6,218 bases of DNA from Spirochaetales bacterium (GCA_031280945.1 JAITGB010000026.1:1-6218), one strand, 5' to 3'; shown: positions 1 through 6,014, counted from the stretch's first letter. Made by a program: numbers and translations. The notes: generated by a model not told the origin, from the sequence alone.

Positions 1-302
1 GCCATAAAACCGCCGGCGGCATCAATTTTTCCGGTAACAAGAGCTTCCTTTTCAGACTCTACTTTTACAATTTCTACGTTCAGGCCTTCGTTCTTGTAAA
101 AACCGAAATAGGCGGCCAATGCCATAGGGCTTGTACACAGTCCGCCGCCATAGCTGACGTAAATAGTCCGCCCCGCAGCCTCTTCGTTTTCAAAACCGCC
201 TTCCCCGCTTCGGGCAGTGCCTTGACTTGTTTGCGTCTTCGAACAACCAGAAATGAGCGCCGCGCAGGCAATAAGACCTGCCAGAATCTTTCGTCCTATC
301 AT
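1..302 (-). CDS. ABC transporter solute-binding lipoprotein, NMT1/SsuA/TauA type (5' part only)
   Basis: This is the first 100 codons of a gene that continues past the left edge, so no stop codon is visible. The ATG at 302-300 is preceded by a strong ribosome site. The N-terminus is a lipoprotein signal: Arg/Lys at residues 4-5, a hydrophobic stretch, and the lipobox LISGC with the lipidated Cys at residue 20. A Ser/Gly/Glu-rich tether follows. From about residue 47 the chain reads like the first lobe of an NMT1/THI5-type binding protein: a beta strand (TIYVSYGG), then YFGFYKNEGLNVEIV and EALVTGKIDAAGG. This is the usual family pattern of 'G-ff-eGl-ve-v ... al-sG-iD'. These proteins capture small solutes such as nitrate, sulfonates, taurine or pyrimidine precursors for an ABC importer; the substrate cannot be told from this fragment. 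It is divergent from the operon starting at 700 and there is no sign that the two are functionally linked. Confidence 0.85.
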   Translation of the reverse strand, partial: MIGRKILAGLIACAALISGCSKTQTSQGTARSGEGGFENEEAAGRTIYVSYGGGLCTSPMALAAYFGFYKNEGLNVEIVKVESEKEALVTGKIDAAGGFM

Positions 303-310
303 ATTGTTTT

Positions 311-316
311 CCTCCT
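311..316 (-). promoter_or_regulatory. Shine-Dalgarno site of the left-edge solute-binding gene
   Basis: Read on the minus strand this is AGGAGG, a full match to the anti-SD core, 8 bases before the ATG at 302-300. It fixes the start of the partial lipoprotein gene. Confidence 0.85.
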
Positions 317-473
317 GAACATCCAGCGTCAAAAAAACTGTTCTTTGGCGCGGAGCGTTCAATTAACAAAAATAGGACTTCATATCCTCATAGCTGTCTT
401 CATTGACAGGCGGTATCGAATAATGTTTGCCACAAAAAATAAAAAGTGTCAACGCACGCAGGGTTTCTGTTAG

Positions 474-583
474 CCCTTTGGCGCGCAAGGGATTGGAGGG
501 GGCCGAAGGCGTCTTGGCCGATAGGCCAAGACCGGAGCCCCGCAAAGCCCAGTTTTTTGACGCGCAGCGTCAAAAAATGCGCC
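474..583 (+). repeat. Dispersed mosaic hairpin repeat, copy A
   Basis: This is one of two copies of the same intergenic element in the window; the other is at 6054-6218 in opposite orientation. Three blocks are shared. GGGATTGGAG (489-498) matches 9 of 10. AGCCCAGTTTTTTG (546-559) matches 13 of 14. CAAAAAATGCGCC (571-583) matches 13 of 13. Between the blocks sit hairpins that differ between copies. In copy A these are CCCTT/AAGGG at 474-478/487-491, GTCTTGGCC/GGCCAAGAC (511-519/524-532, loop GATA), and a perfect 11-bp inverted repeat TTTTTTGACGC/GCGTCAAAAAA (553-563/567-577, loop GCA). Conserved spacers with exchangeable palindromes suggest a REP- or MITE-like non-coding element. No transposase or target duplication is visible. 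The left border is approximate. Confidence 0.75.
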
Positions 584-644
584 ATAAATCTTCAAAAAAA
601 GTAAATGCAGTAGCCCTGGGCAAAGTTTTTGCGCTTTTTCTCAT

Positions 645-673
645 TTGCACAAGGCCGCGCGGAGGGCTATACT
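645..673 (+). promoter_or_regulatory. Sigma70-like promoter of the receptor operon
   Basis: A near-consensus -10 box TATACT lies at 668-673. Upstream, with 17-base spacing, is TTGCAC (645-650), which keeps the TTG of the -35 consensus. Transcription would begin near 680, leaving a leader of about 20 bases before the ATG at 700. It is the only promoter-like signal found directly ahead of the operon. The -35 match is weak, so an activator may be involved (inference). Confidence 0.5.
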
Positions 674-699
674 GAGGCAAGCTCTTTCCGGCGGTGTAT

Positions 700-1845
700 A
701 TGAAAAGCTTTTTGTATTCTTTAGTATTCGTAGTGCTCGCGGCCTGCGCAGGCGGAGAGCCTCCGCGTGAGAGCGCGGAGCCCCAGGAGCTTCTCGCGCA
801 GTTTATGCCGGAGGCTATGGCGGACGGCATTGTCAAAGTGGCGATTGTCCGCAACCTCGCCGCGGGAGACCATACGCGGCAGTTTTTGGAGGGCTGCGTG
901 TCCGAAGGGCGGGCCCTGGGCTTTACGGTCGATACTTTTGTTACGGACGGAAACCGTGATATGTGCCGCAGCCTTCTCGCGCGGATTACCGAAGCGGATT
1001 ACGACGGCCTTATTCTCTCCAACGGCGAAGCGGATTTTACCTATACGTCTCTCAAAGGCGCAGCGGAGAAGGGCATAAAGATAGTTACCTTTGACGCTAT
1101 TCCCTACGAGGACGGAGATACGAGTAAACCCATTCTCGCGGGCGTTACAAGTACGGCCCAGGAGGATTCCCGCCTTGCGCGTATTTCCCTTGATTCCATC
1201 GTGTCCTACTTTCCCTCCGACAGGCTCCCCGTGAGGGTGATTCGCGTATGGTCCGGGCCGGGAATGCCGCCTTTGGACAGACGGCTTCTTGTCTACAACG
1301 AGTTTGTGCAGGAAGGGAAAATCCGCGAAATCGCGCATATTAGTCCCCGCGATTTTTCTTTTGCCCGCAGCGGTACGCGGGAGGCCCTTACAGCCCTTCT
1401 TGCGCGTTTCCCCCCGGGTTCGGTTGACGCGATATGGGCCTCCTACGATGAGTTTGCCAAAGGCTGCATCGACGCCCTAACGGACGCGGGAAGGCGGGAT
1501 ATTATTATGGCAAGCATAGATATTTCAAACGATGACATGAAGCTCATGCTTGCCAACCCTCATATATGGGTGTCCACAGCGGCCGTTGACCCGAAACTCA
1601 TCGGCATCGTCAACATAAGGCTTCTTGCGGCAAAGCTCGCGGGAGAAGAAACGCCTCAGGCGTATAATTTCAATGTGCAGAACGTCCATACCGTGAGTTT
1701 GAGCCCTTCCATTACTATGGCGAATATCGCTTCTGTTGTGCCGGGCTGGGGGCAGGAGGCAGGGCTTTTTGATTCATACCCCTGGATGGAAGAACTAAAA
1801 AAGGCGGTTGCCGAAAAGACCGTGCGGGGAAACCGGAGTAAATAG
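700..1845 (+). CDS. Periplasmic sugar-binding-type lipoprotein (type 1 PBP fold), probable ligand-presenting partner of the receptor
   Basis: The gene encodes 381 residues from the ATG at 700. A GTG at 694 in the same frame would add Met-Tyr, but it overlaps the only SD-like bases (GGCGG, 690-694), so ATG is preferred. Residues 1-16 form a short lipoprotein signal ending in LAAC, with lipidated Cys16. The rest resembles RbsB-like periplasmic binding proteins (Peripla_BP_4). It has a first strand VKVAIV (about 45-50), YDGLILS (101-107), IKIVTFDAI (126-134), WASYDE (246-251), and IIMASIDIS (268-276). Asp132, Asp249 and Asp274 lie where this family contacts sugar ligands. The length is typical. 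No permease or ATP-binding subunit is adjacent; instead the stop overlaps the start of a membrane receptor gene. I infer a sensory role like LuxP for LuxQ or ChvE for VirA rather than transport. Fold assignment is firm; ligand and partner are inferred. Confidence 0.85.
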   Translation: MKSFLYSLVFVVLAACAGGEPPRESAEPQELLAQFMPEAMADGIVKVAIVRNLAAGDHTRQFLEGCVSEGRALGFTVDTFVTDGNRDMCRSLLARITEADYDGLILSNGEADFTYTSLKGAAEKGIKIVTFDAIPYEDGDTSKPILAGVTSTAQEDSRLARISLDSIVSYFPSDRLPVRVIRVWSGPGMPPLDRRLLVYNEFVQEGKIREIAHISPRDFSFARSGTREALTALLARFPPGSVDAIWASYDEFAKGCIDALTDAGRRDIIMASIDISNDDMKLMLANPHIWVSTAAVDPKLIGIVNIRLLAAKLAGEETPQAYNFNVQNVHTVSLSPSITMANIASVVPGWGQEAGLFDSYPWMEELKKAVAEKTVRGNRSK

Positions 1846-1847
1846 TG
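1835..1847 (+). promoter_or_regulatory. Ribosome site and TAGTG stop/start overlap
   Basis: GGAG at 1835-1838 lies 6 bases before the GTG start at 1845-1847. The GTG shares its first G with the TAG stop (1843-1845) of the binding-protein gene. This one-base overlap supports GTG as the true start and suggests translational coupling, hence matched synthesis of lipoprotein and receptor. Confidence 0.75.
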
Positions 1848-4442
1848 AAGCTGAAAACCCGTATTCTTCTGGAGATTTTCTGTATTTCCCTTGTGCTGAT
1901 TCTTGTTTTGAGCGTTTTATTTTTTCTCTCTGTGGCGGGAATACGCAGCACCGTTCTTTCAAACAGCAGAACTCTGGGCGAGAGCAGCGCGGGCATCAGT
2001 TCCCGCGCTTTACAGCAGCAGGTGGTGGATAATATAGAGCAAATCGCGGAGGATATGGCCCTTATTATCGACGAGAAACTTCTTAAAATCGAAAACAATA
2101 CGCGCATGGCAGCGGATATTGCCTCCTCTATTTATACGCGGAGGGAAACCTACCGTCCTCATTCTTTGACTTTTCTTCCTCCGGGGGGGATGTCTCCTCC
2201 TGAACCCTATGTGCATACCGCTCCCAGCGTACAGCTCCAGGATATTCGGCGGGAAGTTGACCTCATGGGCAATATAGGCTCTTTTTTGCGGCAGATTACC
2301 GTTGTTGACAGGGGTATCGTTACGAGCGCGATTGGAGGTGAGTCCGGCTATATTATTGCCATGGATGCTTTTCCCTGGCCTTCTGTGAGTTTTGACCCCC
2401 GCCAGTATGACGGCTACAGTGGAGCGAAAGAGGAGGGCAGGCTGTACTGGACGGACGTATACGCGGACGTGAGGGGGCGGGGCGTTGCCTTTTCCTGCTC
2501 CATGCCTTTTTACGAGCGCTCCGGCGGAAGGGAGGTTTTTAAGGGTGTTGCGCACAGTACAGCCTTACTCACCGATTTCTTGCGTATTCTTGAATCGGCG
2601 AAGGTAGGTCATTCCGGTTACGTGTTTCTCCTGAACAAGGCGGGAATGAAAATTCTTTCGCCGGGAAGCGTTGATGTTAAAATTGACTCAGGCGGGGCCA
2701 TACGCGGGGAGAACTACCTTGAAAGTTCCAGCCCGCGCCTTCGGAGCCTGGGCCTGAGCATGACCCTGGGAGCTACGGGCATGATGGAGCTTGAACTTCA
2801 GGGTGAGCCTGTGTATGCGGCGTATTCGCCCATACACACTTTGGGCTGGAGCCTTGGGGTTGCCATTCCCCAGCGGGAGATTACCTCTCCGGGTGAGCTT
2901 ATAAAGGAGCGTATTCTTGTTTTAACCGGCGGCGCGCAGAAGATTATGGACAGGTATATTTTTGTCATGGCGGGCCTTATAGGGTGTATGCTTTTTGTGA
3001 GCTTGTCCGCCGCCGCTTTTTTTTCGGTGCGTTTTTCCACGGCGATAACGCGGCCCATTCTTGCCTTGAACGAGGGGGTGCGCGAGGTAAGCGCGGGAAA
3101 CCTTGAGCGCGAGGTTGTCATAAAAACCGGAGACGAGATTGAACAGCTTGCCGCATCCTTTAATGTTATGACAGGGAGGCTGCGCGAACATATTGAAAAA
3201 ATTGCCCTTGTTACGGCGGAGAAGGAAAGAATAGCTACGGAGCTTGACGTTGCGCGGCAGATTCAAACGAGTATGCTGCCTTACGAGTTTCCGCCCTTTG
3301 CGGGAAAAAAGAATGAGTTCGACCTGTATGCCCTCATAAGTCCGGCGCGGGAAGTGGGGGGAGATTTTTACGATTTCTTTTTTATCGATGATGAGCGTTT
3401 CGCGGTCATTATCGCGGACGTGTCGGGCAAGGGGATTCCCGCTGCTCTTTTTATGGCGATTACGAAAACCCTCATAAAAAATTCGGTGCAGGGAGGCGAG
3501 TCCCCGGCGAAGGTTTTAACGGCCATAAACCGGCAGCTATGCAGCAATAATACGGCGGATATGTTTGTTACCCTCTGGCTGGGAATTTTTGAGACTTCGC
3601 GGGGCCGGCTGGAATACGTAAACGCGGGGCATAATCCGCCCCTTGTAAAAACGGGGGGAGGGGATTTTAGGTTTCTTTCCGGCCCCCCTGAGCTTTTTCT
3701 TGCGGGAATGGACGATACTGTCTACCACAGTAACAGCGTTGAGCTTGAAGCGGGCGATATTCTTTTCCTGTATACGGACGGAGTTACCGAGGCGGCGGAC
3801 GGGGAAGAGAACCTGTACGGCAAAATCCGGCTCAAGAATTTTCTCGATGCGAACGGCGGCCTTTCTGTGCGGGAGCTTCTTCCGAGGCTTCAGGATGACA
3901 TAGGTTTTTTTACGGGCGGGGCCGAACAGTCCGACGATATTACGATGCTGGCTTTGAGCTTCACGCGGGGGGGGGGCCAAAAAGAACCTGGGGAAAACTC
4001 TCCGGTAAGGCGTCTATGCCTTAAAGCGGATGTCGCGGAGCTTGATGAGCTTCAGAGTTTTATCGGGAAGCGTCTTCGGGCTTTTGCGTGTCCTGAAAAA
4101 ACGTACAAACAGGTTGAGGTGTGCGTTGAGGAGATTTTCGTTAATATAGCGAACTACGCCTACAGTCCTGGCTCCGGGGAGGTTGACGTTGAGGTTTCTT
4201 CTTCTTTTTTGGGTGAGGAGGTGAGGGTCAGCATTGTTTTTAGCGACAGGGGCAGGCCCTACAATCCTCTGGAACACGATGACCCGGATATTAATCTGCC
4301 CTTTGAGGAGAAGCCCGTGGGCGGGCTGGGGATATTGATTGTAAAACGCATGATGGATAGTATTCAGTACAGGTACGAAGACGGGCGGAATCGTCTGGAA
4401 ATCAGTAAATCCTGGCGGCCAGAGAGGCGGGAGGAAGCATGA
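1845..4442 (+). CDS. Transmembrane receptor with SpoIIE/RsbU phosphatase and RsbW-like kinase domains
   Basis: The product has 865 residues from a GTG start. In order: TM1 (about 7-31); a large extracytoplasmic sensor (about 32-368) resembling dCache_1, with SGYIIAMDAFPW, YWTDVYADV and HSGYVFLLNKAGMKILSP; TM2 (about 371-395); HAMP (about 396-448, ITRPILALNEGV ... GDEIEQLAASFN); a linker helix of the RsbU type (IATELDVARQIQTSMLP, 463-479); and a PP2C/SpoIIE domain (about 490-706). The phosphatase has all metal-site motifs: GGDFYD (Asp507), ADVSGKG (Asp525), AGHNPP (594-599), YTDGVTE (Asp645), SDDIT (Asp697/698). A Gly-rich linker (709-711) precedes a HATPase_c domain (about 720-856) with N-box EEIFVNIAN (Glu763, Asn767), DRGRP (Asp801, Gly803) and GGLGI (826-830). 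Phosphatase and kinase of a partner-switching pathway are thus on one membrane protein, and both look intact. The likely substrate is the STAS protein encoded next, overlapping by ATGA. The sensed ligand is unknown; the upstream lipoprotein may deliver it. Confidence 0.92.
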   Translation: MKLKTRILLEIFCISLVLILVLSVLFFLSVAGIRSTVLSNSRTLGESSAGISSRALQQQVVDNIEQIAEDMALIIDEKLLKIENNTRMAADIASSIYTRRETYRPHSLTFLPPGGMSPPEPYVHTAPSVQLQDIRREVDLMGNIGSFLRQITVVDRGIVTSAIGGESGYIIAMDAFPWPSVSFDPRQYDGYSGAKEEGRLYWTDVYADVRGRGVAFSCSMPFYERSGGREVFKGVAHSTALLTDFLRILESAKVGHSGYVFLLNKAGMKILSPGSVDVKIDSGGAIRGENYLESSSPRLRSLGLSMTLGATGMMELELQGEPVYAAYSPIHTLGWSLGVAIPQREITSPGELIKERILVLTGGAQKIMDRYIFVMAGLIGCMLFVSLSAAAFFSVRFSTAITRPILALNEGVREVSAGNLEREVVIKTGDEIEQLAASFNVMTGRLREHIEKIALVTAEKERIATELDVARQIQTSMLPYEFPPFAGKKNEFDLYALISPAREVGGDFYDFFFIDDERFAVIIADVSGKGIPAALFMAITKTLIKNSVQGGESPAKVLTAINRQLCSNNTADMFVTLWLGIFETSRGRLEYVNAGHNPPLVKTGGGDFRFLSGPPELFLAGMDDTVYHSNSVELEAGDILFLYTDGVTEAADGEENLYGKIRLKNFLDANGGLSVRELLPRLQDDIGFFTGGAEQSDDITMLALSFTRGGGQKEPGENSPVRRLCLKADVAELDELQSFIGKRLRAFACPEKTYKQVEVCVEEIFVNIANYAYSPGSGEVDVEVSSSFLGEEVRVSIVFSDRGRPYNPLEHDDPDINLPFEEKPVGGLGILIVKRMMDSIQYRYEDGRNRLEISKSWRPERREEA
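3967..3976 (+). repeat. G10 homopolymer in the phosphatase-kinase linker
   Basis: Ten consecutive G encode part of Arg708 and Gly709-711, directly after the phosphatase domain ends and before the HATPase domain. It is the longest homopolymer I see in the window. Reading the shifted frames: minus one G meets TAA at 4006-4008 (720-residue product); plus one G meets TAA at 4022-4024 (726-residue product). Either loses the whole kinase domain and leaves the phosphatase complete. Poly-G tracts are known sites of phase variation in treponemes; whether this one varies is untested. Confidence 0.9.
4430..4442 (+). promoter_or_regulatory. Ribosome site and ATGA overlap for the STAS gene
   Basis: GGAGG at 4430-4434 stands 4 bases before the ATG at 4439-4441. 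The ATG overlaps the receptor's TGA stop (4440-4442) as ATGA. This is the classic arrangement for termination-reinitiation coupling, so premature termination in the receptor (see the G10 tract) could also lower STAS protein synthesis. Confidence 0.8.
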
Positions 4443-5077
4443 CAATACATGAAGAGAGGCCTTCGCGTTCACAGCTTCTTGTAATTCTTTCAGGACGGCT
4501 TGATACCGTTAATTCTCCTTTTTTTGAAAGAAAGATGAAACAGTGGGGCAGCGAAATACTGGAGGTAACTCTGGATTTTGCGGACGTGTCTTTTGTGTCC
4601 AGCATGGGGCTGCGTGTTCTTTTGCAGATTCAAAAAGCGATGAAAGAGAGGAACGGCAAACTCATCGTAAGAAACATAAATGATGCGGTGAAGGAAGTTT
4701 TTGAGATGACGGGGTTCATCAAACTTTTTGTCAAGGAAGAGAAACTCGTTATTATACGCAAAGACGAAGCCGCAGAGGGAATTACCCTTTCGCTTGCGGG
4801 GCAGATAAACGGTTCGACTGTTTCGATTCTGGAGAACGAACTCAGGCAGTTGGAGGGGGAAAATACAGGCATTTCGCTTGATTTTGAAAAAGTTACACTG
4901 CTTTCAACGGGAGCGGCGCGGGCCATTCGGGTTCTTTTGAAGGAGCCTGTCTGGGAAAAAAGGAAAGTTGTAATCCGCAGCGCGGGCGGGGATGTTCTTG
5001 AAAAATTGAGGCGGGAAGGGGTGGAAGCCTTGTCCGGTGAGGGGGCTATGACAGAGAAAGATTTGCCGCCGCCGTGA
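4439..5077 (+). CDS. Tandem STAS-domain protein (anti-sigma-factor-antagonist family)
   Basis: The product has 212 residues, soluble, without signal or membrane segment, and about twice the length of a single-domain SpoIIAA/RsbV protein. STAS1 (about 1-108) has the standard pattern: LLVILSGRLDTVNSPFFE, LDFADVSFVSSMGLRVLL, then GKLIVRNI and VFEMTGFIKLF. By alignment with SpoIIAA, Ser55 in SSMG is the expected phospho-acceptor. STAS2 (about 114-200) repeats the fold (ITLSLAGQINGSTVSILENEL, ISLDFEKVTLLSTGAARAI). It has Thr157 at the acceptor position and Gly-Ala-Ala in place of x-Gly-Leu, and its final helix region lacks the usual 'tGl...f' signature. The second domain may be phosphorylated on Thr or may only bind. 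It is the obvious substrate of the overlapping upstream phosphatase/kinase. In classical systems an unphosphorylated STAS protein frees a sigma factor from its anti-sigma kinase; no sigma gene is here, so the output partner is unknown. The stop codon sits in the loop of a hairpin (5066-5088). Confidence 0.9.
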   Translation: MTIHEERPSRSQLLVILSGRLDTVNSPFFERKMKQWGSEILEVTLDFADVSFVSSMGLRVLLQIQKAMKERNGKLIVRNINDAVKEVFEMTGFIKLFVKEEKLVIIRKDEAAEGITLSLAGQINGSTVSILENELRQLEGENTGISLDFEKVTLLSTGAARAIRVLLKEPVWEKRKVVIRSAGGDVLEKLRREGVEALSGEGAMTEKDLPPP

Positions 5078-5088
5078 AACGGCGGCGG
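5066..5088. other. GC-only hairpin with the STAS stop codon in its loop
   Basis: CCGCCGCCG (5066-5074) and CGGCGGCGG (5080-5088) form a perfect 9-bp stem around the loop TGAAA. The TGA of that loop is the STAS gene's stop. No T-run follows directly, so it is not a standard intrinsic terminator by itself. It could block 3' exonucleases or assist the terminator just downstream. Confidence 0.6.
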
Positions 5089-5098
5089 GTTCCGAAGG

Positions 5099-5129
5099 AA
5101 AATTGCGCTTGGGATACGCCCAAATTTTT
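5099..5129. terminator. Probable bidirectional terminator between convergent genes
   Basis: AAAATT (5099-5104) pairs with AATTTT (5123-5128), and TGGG (5110-5113) with CCCA (5119-5122) around the loop ATACG. A 5-base bulge (5105-5109) is on one side. On the plus strand the structure ends in a run of five T (5125-5129); on the minus strand it ends in AATTTT. It lies midway in the 60-base gap between the stops of the STAS gene (5077) and the polyphosphate kinase gene (5138), so it can serve both. The stem is modest, so this is a candidate. Confidence 0.5.
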
Positions 5130-5137
5130 CAAAAGTC

Positions 5138-5947
5138 TTAAGGAATTTTTATTTCTTTTGGGTTAAATGTAACTTCGGGATATTTTAGGTTCATGGAGGC
5201 GAGGGTGTCAACGAGAACCTGTACCACGAGGAGATTGCGAAACCATTTTCTCTCGGCGGGCACGATGTACCAGGGAGATTCGGGAGATGAGCATTTTTCG
5301 ATGGCGGTTTCGTAGACTTTTTGATACTCGTCCCAGTGCATACGCTCGGGAATGTCGGAAGGGCTGAACTTCCAGAGTTTCTCCGGCGTGTCGAGGCGCT
5401 CCTGGAGCTGTTCCTTTTGATAATCCGGGGAAATGTGGAGGAAGAACTTAACAATCCGTGTGCCTTCGTCTGTGAGAAGCGATTCAAAATTGTTTATGTG
5501 GGTGTAGCGTTTTTTGAGCTGTTCTTTGGGTACGAGTTCCTTCACGCGCGCGATGAGTACGTCTTCGTAATGCGAGCGGTTAAAAACTCCTATGTGGCCT
5601 TTACGCGGAATGTTCTGGTGAATCCTCCATAAAAAGTCGTGGGCAAGCTCCGCGGCGTTGGGGCTTTTGAAAGATACAACTTTGCAGCCCTGGGGGTTGA
5701 TGGGCCCGAACACGTTTCGTATTGTCGAATCCTTGCCCGCGGCGTCCATTGCCTGCAGGACAACCAGAAGCGCCTTTCCGCCGTCCGCGTACAAAAGCGC
5801 CTGAAGCTCCTTGAACTTTTCGATGAGTTTGGCGAACAGCGCGAGGGCTTCTTCTTTGTCGAGTTTGCCTTCGTAGCGGGTGGGAAACGCGGCGAGCTTG
5901 ACGGTTTTATTTGAATCGATTCTGTAATCTTTGGTATTTAGGGGCAT
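5138..5947 (-). CDS. ppk2: PPK2-family polyphosphate:nucleotide phosphotransferase
   Basis: This cytoplasmic enzyme of 269 residues transfers phosphate between polyphosphate and nucleoside mono- or diphosphates. It has a P-loop, MDAAGKDST (67-75, Lys72); a Walker-B-like segment, VFNRSHYEDVL (121-131); PINPQGCKVVSFK (82-94); a lid segment, LQERLDTPEKLWKF (181-194); and the family signature WYIVPAERKWFRNLLV (226-241). It is a single-domain form of normal length and complete. As I remember it, the sequence closely resembles the class III enzyme of Meiothermus ruber, which can make ATP from AMP and ADP. The acidic Glu128-Asp129 after HY, where class I enzymes carry Asn, fits that, but the class call needs an alignment. 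An in-frame ATG at 5995 would add 16 residues but lies upstream of the proposed -10 box. The ATG at 5947 has a good ribosome site, so it is chosen. The gene is convergent with the receptor operon and has its own promoter. Confidence 0.93.
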   Translation of the reverse strand: MPLNTKDYRIDSNKTVKLAAFPTRYEGKLDKEEALALFAKLIEKFKELQALLYADGGKALLVVLQAMDAAGKDSTIRNVFGPINPQGCKVVSFKSPNAAELAHDFLWRIHQNIPRKGHIGVFNRSHYEDVLIARVKELVPKEQLKKRYTHINNFESLLTDEGTRIVKFFLHISPDYQKEQLQERLDTPEKLWKFSPSDIPERMHWDEYQKVYETAIEKCSSPESPWYIVPAERKWFRNLLVVQVLVDTLASMNLKYPEVTFNPKEIKIP

Positions 5948-5953
5948 GGGTTT

Positions 5954-5959
5954 CTCCTT
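5954..5959 (-). promoter_or_regulatory. Shine-Dalgarno site deciding the ppk2 start
   Basis: On the minus strand this reads AAGGAG, 6 bases before the ATG at 5947-5945. The alternative in-frame ATG at 5995 has no such site at proper distance, so the shorter protein is favoured. Confidence 0.8.
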
Positions 5960-5985
5960 TGTACGCCGCGCGGACAGTACATAAA

Positions 5986-6014
5986 AAAGTACCACACAAA
6001 GGTTTGTATGTCAA
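5986..6014 (-). promoter_or_regulatory. Sigma70-like promoter of ppk2
   Basis: On the minus strand a perfect -35 TTGACA (6014-6009) is followed after 17 bases by TACTTT (5991-5986), a moderate -10. The start of transcription would be near 5979, giving a leader of about 30 bases. A small palindrome ACAAA-GG-TTTGT (5996-6007) lies in the spacer between the two boxes and might be an operator, but it is short. Confidence 0.55.

Larger units (their letters stand above)
303..644. other. Divergent intergenic region, no gene seen
   Basis: About 340 bases lie between the left-edge gene and the promoter of the receptor operon. Short open frames here run through repeat hairpins and lack ribosome sites, so I see no gene. 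The region holds repeat copy A (474-583). There is a weak 5-bp hairpin CTGTC/GACAG at 394-398/405-409, and another, GCAAA/TTTGC with loop GTT, at 620-632. A perfect TTGACA on the minus strand at 447-452 could be the -35 of the left-edge gene, but at 17-base spacing the -10 would be CAAACA, which is poor, so that promoter is not established. Another TTGACA is on the plus strand at 403-408, without a good -10. Apart from these I see no clear operator or riboswitch. Confidence 0.6.

Noticed and set aside
403..452. TTGACA on the plus strand (403-408) and its mirror on the minus strand (447-452) as paired promoters or an operator pair
   Set aside because: Neither has a convincing -10 at 16-18 bases. 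A 6-base match in both directions is too little to claim a site.
553..577. The 11-bp inverted repeat as an intrinsic terminator
   Set aside because: On both strands the T-run is on the 5' arm and an A-run follows the stem, so an RNA would not end in U. It is also shared with the other repeat copy.
427..675. Open frame of 82 codons on the plus strand in the intergenic region
   Set aside because: It covers repeat copy A and ends at the -10 box of the operon promoter. It lacks a ribosome site and protein-like composition.
721..1338. Open frame of 205 codons on the minus strand opposite the binding-protein gene
   Set aside because: It is antisense to a well-supported gene, its Arg/His-rich translation is typical of a shadow frame, and it has no recognisable motif.
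3967..3976. The G10 run as a sequencing or assembly error hiding a frameshift
   Set aside because: The frame is continuous with good domain sequence on both sides, and both alternative lengths create early stops. The printed length is therefore the in-frame one, though length variation in reads cannot be judged here.
5948..5995. Upstream ATG at 5995 as the start of ppk2
   Set aside because: The extra 16 residues lie across the proposed -10 box, have no ribosome site at proper distance, and PPK2 similarity starts only after the ATG at 5947.
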